Shown one piece after another: positions 58,545-64,000 of a stretch of DNA of 64,000 nucleotides; the stretch's first letter is position 1; each line of letters opens with the position of its first letter. The translations under genes were made by a program, and so were the position numbers. The notes beneath the pieces were generated by a model that had not been told where the DNA came from, did no database searches, and saw only the letters and a list, made by a program, of their open reading frames with translations. The DNA comes from Laspinema sp. D2d (lineage in GTDB: Bacteria; Cyanobacteriota; Cyanobacteriia; Cyanobacteriales; Laspinemataceae), in the NCBI RefSeq assembly GCF_025370755.1, contig NZ_JAMXFC010000024.1:38723-102722 (forward strand), in the 5' to 3' direction.

Positions 58545-60095
58545 TTAAGATTGTAGGACCTTTTCACATGGGCAAGCTTGTTTAACAGGCAGTTCAATCC
58601 AAAACTCAGTTCCCTGGCCCGGGGTTGAACTACACTGAATCTGACCCCCATGCTTTTCTACAACGATTTGATGACTAATAGACAACCCCAACCCGGTTCC
58701 TTTTCCCACGGGTTTGGTCGTAAAAAAGGGGTCAAATAGAGAGCCGAGTACCTCAGCACTCATGCCTGCACCATTATCGCCAATTTGAATCACCACTCGC
58801 TCATCCTCGCTCAGGTGAGTGCGAATATAAATAGTGGGAATAAACTCATCGGAACTGGAAAGGTTTGAGGATAAGACCTGTTCTTGGGCTAATTTCCACC
58901 CTTCATTTTCCTCCCCCCAATCTCCCCGCTTCATTTCCAAAGCATCAATCGCATTTCCAATTAAATTCATAAACACTTGATTGAGCTGGCAGGGAAATCC
59001 TTCGATTTCCGTAATGTCACCATAGTTTTTGACAATATTAATGGCGTGGCTTTTCCCATTGGCTTTGAGGCGATTTTGTAAAATCAATAGGGTACTTTCG
59101 ATACCGTCATGAATATCAACTTGTTTCATGACCGCTTCATCTTTTCGAGAAAAATCTCGTAAAGATAGCACTAATTGGTGCATCGAATCTGAACCAATTT
59201 TAATGGAAGCTAAGGTTTTAGGTAAATCTTTTTCGAGAAAATTAAAATCAACTTCTTCAAGATATTCACTGATTTGGGGTTCAGGATTTGGATAGTGTTG
59301 TTGATACAGTTCGATAATTTCCAACAATTCTTGAACATAGGCGATCGCATGGTTGACGTTGCCATAAATAAAACTCACGGGATTGTTGAGTTCATGGGCA
59401 ACATTCGCCAAAAGTTGGCCTAAGCTGGACATTTTTTCGCTCTGAATCAGGCGATCTTGGGCGTTTTTTAAGTCCCCGAGGGCTTGGGTTAATTCGGCAG
59501 CTTGAGATCGAGCGAGGGTGGCTGCAATCTGGCTTTGACGATAGAGTTCCGCTTGCTGACGAGCCAGGGCCTCTTGTTGGTGGTTACTTTCGAGTTGATA
59601 TTGACTCACGATCGCATCCAAGTCATCTAGCAAGGGTCCACTCGCTGCCTCTAGGATGTAACATAGATGAGGATTTTCCCAGGTCAATTCCACATCGGCT
59701 GTGGCGATCGCCTGATGGACTGCGGCAATATAGGCTTTAATTTTCCGATCTAAATCGATCGGGGGTTCAAAGTACATGGATTTAACCGTTGGAGAGGGAT
59801 GTCCCGGTAATTGCAAAGCCGCATCCCCATAAACTAGCCCATTGTGGGATTTTTCCATCAAGATGATGGTTTCCTGCAAAGCCGAACGCCATTTGGTTCT
59901 CTCTTCTGCTGTCTTAGACCGCTCTAGTTGCAAGGCAAAAAGTGCAGTACGTTGAGACAGCATTCGCTGGCGACCACTGATATTGACTACTGCCGCATTA
60001 ATTTCTCGCATAGTTTGTATCTCGGCCATCTGAAAACAGTTGGTCAAACCGAACACGGCTTTTGACTCCACATCTAATAAATAGAGTTTTTTCAC
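58545..60095 (-). CDS. Soluble histidine kinase with PilJ-type N-terminal domain
   Basis: A 516-residue kinase. Residues about 23-165 resemble the type IV pili methyl-accepting (PilJ N-terminal) or nitrate-sensing helical domain, with INAAVVNISGRQRMLSQRTALFA. In most proteins this domain is periplasmic, but here no membrane helix flanks it. A coiled coil (165-220) leads to H234 in NVAHELNNP. The ATPase domain has NLIGNAIDALE, DNGAGM and GKGTGLGLSIS. The frame begins with GTG at 60095; an ATG at residue 23 lies just before the sensor domain and may be the real start. The catalytic core is paralogous to those at 27.4 kb and 60.4 kb. Confidence 0.88.
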   Translation of the reverse strand: MKKLYLLDVESKAVFGLTNCFQMAEIQTMREINAAVVNISGRQRMLSQRTALFALQLERSKTAEERTKWRSALQETIILMEKSHNGLVYGDAALQLPGHPSPTVKSMYFEPPIDLDRKIKAYIAAVHQAIATADVELTWENPHLCYILEAASGPLLDDLDAIVSQYQLESNHQQEALARQQAELYRQSQIAATLARSQAAELTQALGDLKNAQDRLIQSEKMSSLGQLLANVAHELNNPVSFIYGNVNHAIAYVQELLEIIELYQQHYPNPEPQISEYLEEVDFNFLEKDLPKTLASIKIGSDSMHQLVLSLRDFSRKDEAVMKQVDIHDGIESTLLILQNRLKANGKSHAINIVKNYGDITEIEGFPCQLNQVFMNLIGNAIDALEMKRGDWGEENEGWKLAQEQVLSSNLSSSDEFIPTIYIRTHLSEDERVVIQIGDNGAGMSAEVLGSLFDPFFTTKPVGKGTGLGLSISHQIVVEKHGGQIQCSSTPGQGTEFWIELPVKQACPCEKVLQS

Positions 60096-60415
60096 CTACA
60101 GGACTGACGCATTACCTTTATATTGATAGAGGGGATTCGTAAATCGCCCCTACAGTGAGGGTGGGCTCAAAGAATAGGCGTAAGTCCTGCCCTAAATCTT
60201 TTTTATGCCGATTCAGGGAATGAGTTTGTAGTTGAAGTTACAGACTTTTCACACTATACTATTTTTTATGTTAATTTATGTATTTTTTACATGACGTTTT
60301 TTAAAGTTTTTCAACAAATAAAAAATACTCAAACCGCTCCCAGGCGATCGCACTTAAGTCCGGCTCATTCGCGAAATCACATCGGATTCGGGTCCTCCTG
60401 CAACCCTAAGACAGA
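60096..60415. other. Intergenic region with REP-like palindrome
   Basis: About 320 bases between two histidine kinase genes on the same strand. The first third holds the REP-like palindrome at 60127-60154. The middle is AT-rich and may hold the promoter of the downstream kinase. Confidence 0.45.
60127..60154. repeat. REP-like palindrome, second copy
   Basis: A 28-base inverted repeat with right arm AATCGCCCCTACA, the same as the repeat at 4811-4840, and a left arm TAGAGGGGATT. Confidence 0.5.
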
Positions 60416-63400
60416 TTAACTGGTTCCCCCCATCAAAGACGGAATTGCATCGATCGCCGGATCCGCTGCTCGCACTTTACCCCCTTGCCGGATGGGAATG
60501 ACAATCCGAAACTCGGTCCCCTGACCCACCTCAGATATACAAGAAATAGACCCACCATGCCGTTCCACTACAATTTGATAACTAATCGACAGTCCCAAAC
60601 CCGTTCCTTTGCCTTCCGGTTTGGTCGTGAAAAAGGCTTCAAAGAGTTGTTCTCGGACCTCCGGTGTCATCCCAGGTCCATTATCCGCCACTCGAATAGC
60701 AACAGCCTCATCCCGCACGACTTCCGTGCGAATCCAAATGGTGGGCAGGGGTAATTGATACACAGGGAGAGGAGATTGAGACAAATCCTGATCCGATAAG
60801 GACACTTCCCCAGTTCCACTTGTGGTTTTCTTCCCCTGGCGATGACTATTCTCTAAGTGATGTCCATTCCCCTCGGCAGAATTAGGGCTGTTCCATTTAC
60901 CTGTCATTTCTTCTAAAGCATCGATCGCATTCCCGATCGCATTCATAAAGACTTGATTAAGTTGACTCGGGTAACATTCCACCAGGGGAAGATCTCCAAA
61001 CTGTTCAATGGTGGCGATCGCCCCGCAATAGGGATTAGCTTTAAGGCGGTGATGCAGAATTAACAGGGTACTTTTCAATCCTTCATGAATGTCGGTGACT
61101 TTTAGTTCCCCCGTATCAGCCCGGGAGAAGTTCCGCAGCGATCGGGCCAATTCTCCAATCCGTTCCGCACCCACTCGCATAGAGGAAATCATTTGGGGTA
61201 GATCTTCAAGGAGGTAGTCCAGTTCGATTTCTTCACTGTAAGCCCGAATTTCCTCCGGGGGTTCCCCATAGTATTTTTCATAGAGTCCCAATAGTTGCAT
61301 CAACTCTTGTAGATACTTAGTAGCATAAGAGAGATTCCCATAGATAAAATTAACCGGGTTATTGATTTCATGGGCGACCCCCGCGACTAAAGACCCCAAA
61401 CTGGATATTTTTTCCGTTTGTATCAGTTTGGCTTGAGTCTGTTTGAGTTCGTGCAGGGCCGTTTTCAGCTTAAAGGCTTGGGCGTTAGCGGCAGTCGCGG
61501 TAATACAACTTTGGTCATAGAGTTTGGCTTGATCAATGGCGATCGCAATTTGTATCGCCACATCTTGAATCAACTCCACCTCACTTTCGGTCCAAGGATG
61601 AGTCGAACTCCCATGTAGACAAACGAGAGCACCTTTTTGTCCCGAATGGGTTTGGACTGCTACCGCCAGTAAGGAACGAATAGAGCGGGTTTGTAAGCGA
61701 TCGCGACTTTGGGAGTCCAGTTGGCGATCGGCGATGACGTCATCCAGTTGCAGGAGTTGAAACTGTTGCAGAGCCTTTCCCAGAACCGGAATTTCGCCCA
61801 GGGGATTATCCGTACAATCCAGGGACTGCGTGGGGTCCCGCGCTTCCTGACTCGGTTCGTAAGTGGGAGGGTTCGAGTCAGTATTGAACCATAGAAACTG
61901 ACAGCGGTCAATGGAGAGAAGATTGCGAATTTCACTGACTGCGGTTTTTAAAATCGTGTCAATATTGAGTGAGGTATGAATTTGACTAGAGAGGCGGCGC
62001 TTGAGGAGTTCCACCCGCGATCGCAGTTCTCGAAACCGCGTTTCCGAAGCCACCAGTTCCGCTTGAGTGCGTTCTAAACGTTCATTTGTCGCTTTGACTT
62101 CCGCCATTGCCATCTCCAGTTGACGGGATTTTTCTTCCATTTGGCAACTATATTGAATCGCCTGGGACACCTCCGCCAACATCTCGATCGCCACGGCAGA
62201 GACACTCCCACTCACTGTTTCTATGCCCAACCAAGGCAGGGGGGCGATCGCATGAGGCGTTTCCCAGACAATTTTAAACTGTCCATTCGGTAAAATTTCT
62301 CCGATTCGACAAGTTTTGCACATATGATTATTTGCCTCAATCCGCACCACCCCCCCAGGTGCTTCAAAAGTTTGATTGTAGGCCGCTTTTCTCACCTGTT
62401 CTACATCAAAGGTTCCCGCTGTTTCTACCGATTGTTTCCATAAATAAACTTGTGTATAAGCCGCTTCAATCGGATCACTGGTTACCCGATTTTTTCCATA
62501 ACGGGCCTGAAAATTTTGGACAAATTTTCGATTTTGGGGGGTATTCACACTTTGAAAATAACTCCAGGTCGCATAATGTCCCGTTGCTGCATCCCCAATC
62601 CGGCGTACTTCATCTTCGGCCACACTAACCGCCAGAATCGGCAAATCGGCTGCGCTAATTCCAGCTTTTCGATAGTGGTGATAAAAGGCAATATTGCTAT
62701 CTCCATTTAACGTGTTAAATACTAAGTCCGGTTGAGTTGCTCGAATTCGCGGGATAATTTCCTGAAAGTCTTGTTCCCCCAACAAAATGTATTCTTCTCC
62801 CACAATTTCTCCGCCTTGTTGTTTGAGGTGAGCGCGGATAATTTTGTTAATTGTCCGGGGGAATACATAGTTAGAGCCAATTAAGTAGATGCGCTTGCCT
62901 TTATTGGCGATCGCCCAAGTGAGGGCCGGTTCCACTTGCTGATTCGGACAGATCCCCGTATAGAAAATGTGTGGAGAAGATTCAAGACCTTCATATTCTA
63001 CGGGATACCAGAGTTGGGCATTAAACTCCTCTAAAACAGGTAGAACGGCTTTGCGCGATGCAGAAGACCATCCCCCAAAAATCGTCACTACTTGCTCCTC
63101 TTGGATGAGCTTGCGAGCTTTTTGAGCGAATTGGGCCGGTAAAGATGCGCCATCTTCAATCACAGGTTCTATAGGTTTTCCGAGTACACCTCCAGCGGCA
63201 TTAATTTCAGCGATCGCCATCAACTCCGCATCTTTGAGGGATGCTTCTCCAATTGCCATCGTTCCACTCAGGGAGTGCAATATTCCCACTTTGACAGTGG
63301 ACTCGCATTGGTTCCCGGTCTCGCTCGTTTTACTCATGGCTGACTCTTCAAACACCTCGATGTTCTGGACTAGGCCGCGACGAATTGGGGCGGCTTTGGT

Positions 63401-63430
63401 TGGCTTGTTGCGGGCGCTCCATTGACTCAA
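60416..63430 (-). CDS. Urea/amide-type solute-binding domain fused to GAF-histidine kinase
   Basis: A 1004-residue fusion. Residues about 47-415 form a periplasmic-binding-protein fold of the UrtA/FmdD urea-short-chain-amide type (VKVGILHSLSGTMAIGEASL, WYPVEYEGLESSPHIFYTG, GDSNIAFYHHYRKAG). A coiled coil (425-475) leads to GAF (about 475-640) and a histidine kinase with H687 in VAGVAHEINNP. The ATPase has DNGPGM and GKGTGLGLSIS. No signal peptide or membrane helix is seen, so the binding domain seems cytosolic. A nitrogen-compound ligand is inferred from the UrtA likeness. The long frame starts at ATG 63430; an ATG at residue 32 is an alternative. No urea transporter genes are in the window. 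Confidence 0.9.
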   Translation of the reverse strand: MSQWSARNKPTKAAPIRRGLVQNIEVFEESAMSKTSETGNQCESTVKVGILHSLSGTMAIGEASLKDAELMAIAEINAAGGVLGKPIEPVIEDGASLPAQFAQKARKLIQEEQVVTIFGGWSSASRKAVLPVLEEFNAQLWYPVEYEGLESSPHIFYTGICPNQQVEPALTWAIANKGKRIYLIGSNYVFPRTINKIIRAHLKQQGGEIVGEEYILLGEQDFQEIIPRIRATQPDLVFNTLNGDSNIAFYHHYRKAGISAADLPILAVSVAEDEVRRIGDAATGHYATWSYFQSVNTPQNRKFVQNFQARYGKNRVTSDPIEAAYTQVYLWKQSVETAGTFDVEQVRKAAYNQTFEAPGGVVRIEANNHMCKTCRIGEILPNGQFKIVWETPHAIAPLPWLGIETVSGSVSAVAIEMLAEVSQAIQYSCQMEEKSRQLEMAMAEVKATNERLERTQAELVASETRFRELRSRVELLKRRLSSQIHTSLNIDTILKTAVSEIRNLLSIDRCQFLWFNTDSNPPTYEPSQEARDPTQSLDCTDNPLGEIPVLGKALQQFQLLQLDDVIADRQLDSQSRDRLQTRSIRSLLAVAVQTHSGQKGALVCLHGSSTHPWTESEVELIQDVAIQIAIAIDQAKLYDQSCITATAANAQAFKLKTALHELKQTQAKLIQTEKISSLGSLVAGVAHEINNPVNFIYGNLSYATKYLQELMQLLGLYEKYYGEPPEEIRAYSEEIELDYLLEDLPQMISSMRVGAERIGELARSLRNFSRADTGELKVTDIHEGLKSTLLILHHRLKANPYCGAIATIEQFGDLPLVECYPSQLNQVFMNAIGNAIDALEEMTGKWNSPNSAEGNGHHLENSHRQGKKTTSGTGEVSLSDQDLSQSPLPVYQLPLPTIWIRTEVVRDEAVAIRVADNGPGMTPEVREQLFEAFFTTKPEGKGTGLGLSISYQIVVERHGGSISCISEVGQGTEFRIVIPIRQGGKVRAADPAIDAIPSLMGGTS

Positions 63431-64000
63431 AATTGGCCGGATTTACTCAGAAAACCTCTTTTTGTTCATCGGAAAATTCCCGTTGGGCTTTGGTTAAATA
63501 GTTCTCCCCCCTTGCAATTAGACTCCCTCCTCACCGGCGATCGGTTTGTACACCTGACTTGTTTAAGTTTTATCAACCTATCTTGATAAATTTACTGAAT
63601 TTGATGTTAACTCTGGGTCAACTTCAATCCACTCCCCTCCACTTCAGACTGAAGGATGCAATCGCTCAACTGAAAATAGTTTAAATACACCTAGAACAGC
63701 CCCAAAGGAGAAAAAATCTCAGGCTTATGTTTTTATTTTACATAATTTCATCCAATTTTCCTCCCCAATTTTTGGGGGAGACTCAATTCAGGTCCAGATT
63801 TTTTGGCCGCTTTCTTTTCCCCGATATTTTTGGTAATTTTTAACAATTTTTTCAGGTTTTAGACACCGGAAACCGTAACCATTTATACCCTTTATCAAAA
63901 CTTATAAAAGCCTCACGCACAATGGGAGGATGGGGAGGATGGGGAGGATGGGGAGGATGGGGAGGATGGGGAGGATGGGGAGGATGGGGAGGATGGGGAG
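63431..64000. other. Intergenic region at right edge
   Basis: About 490 bases of mostly AT-rich sequence, then the 9-base tandem array. It lies upstream of the solute-binding kinase gene and probably carries its promoter. No gene is visible up to the edge. Confidence 0.45.
63924..64000. repeat. GGGAGGATG tandem array, running off the window
   Basis: At least 8.5 perfect copies of the 9-base unit GGGAGGATG, continuing past the window edge. The same unit, reversed, is the core of the C-rich tract at 16819-16896. The evenly spaced G-runs could form G-quadruplexes. Confidence 0.9.

Noticed and set aside
63924..64000. Possible CRISPR array
   Set aside because: The unit is 9 bases with no spacers, and there are no cas genes.

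Overview
The window comes from a cyanobacterium, most likely a filamentous Oscillatoriales-type one. The octamer GCGATCGC (HIP1) recurs throughout, inside and between genes. The gene content also fits: an NTRC-type thioredoxin reductase, a BicA-like bicarbonate transporter, a tocopherol-cyclase homologue, a GUN4-domain kinase, an isoleucyl-tRNA synthetase with a CAAD domain, and very large Ser/Thr-His hybrid kinases. No rRNA, tRNA, CRISPR array, phage module or intact transposase gene was recognised.

Left part (1-28 kb) is mixed housekeeping and accessory genes. In order: a glycosyltransferase cut by the window edge; NTRC; a methyltransferase; a divergent macrodomain/NUDIX pair suggesting ADP-ribose metabolism; a DUF427 protein; two tandem Ser/Thr kinases, the second with GUN4; a VapB-like antitoxin whose toxin seems lost; ileS with CAAD; a CBS-PAS-GAF-GGDEF protein; the tocopherol-cyclase homologue; a decayed CHAT-protease pseudogene; a phosphohexomutase; a LapA-like membrane protein; an AMIN-domain envelope protein; bicA; a DUF3172 protein; a ComFB-like protein; and a zinc-ribbon/kinase/WD40 protein. 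Small mobile-looking repeats lie between these genes.

Right part (27.4-63.4 kb) is almost entirely signal transduction. A receiver-histidine kinase converges on a minus-strand series of three tandem paralogous giant kinases (2421, 2385 and 2627 aa). The last of these overlaps by 8 bases a receiver-adenylate cyclase gene. Each giant runs Ser/Thr kinase - AAA ATPase - long helical region - GAF - variable PAS/GAF cassette - histidine kinase - receiver - small helical tail. Their ends are conserved and their sensory middles differ. Beyond them lie a DUF4157 (eCIS-associated) protein with a toxin-like C-terminus and a small acidic neighbour that is a candidate immunity protein, then a membrane GGDEF/EAL protein and two more soluble histidine kinases, one fused to a urea/amide-type solute-binding domain.

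Possible functional links, all inferred, are cAMP output from the giant-kinase cluster and a SyCRP1-like site upstream of NTRC. The strongest candidate for an undescribed system is the DUF4157 toxin-like gene with its small partner. The triple giant-kinase/cyclase array comes second.
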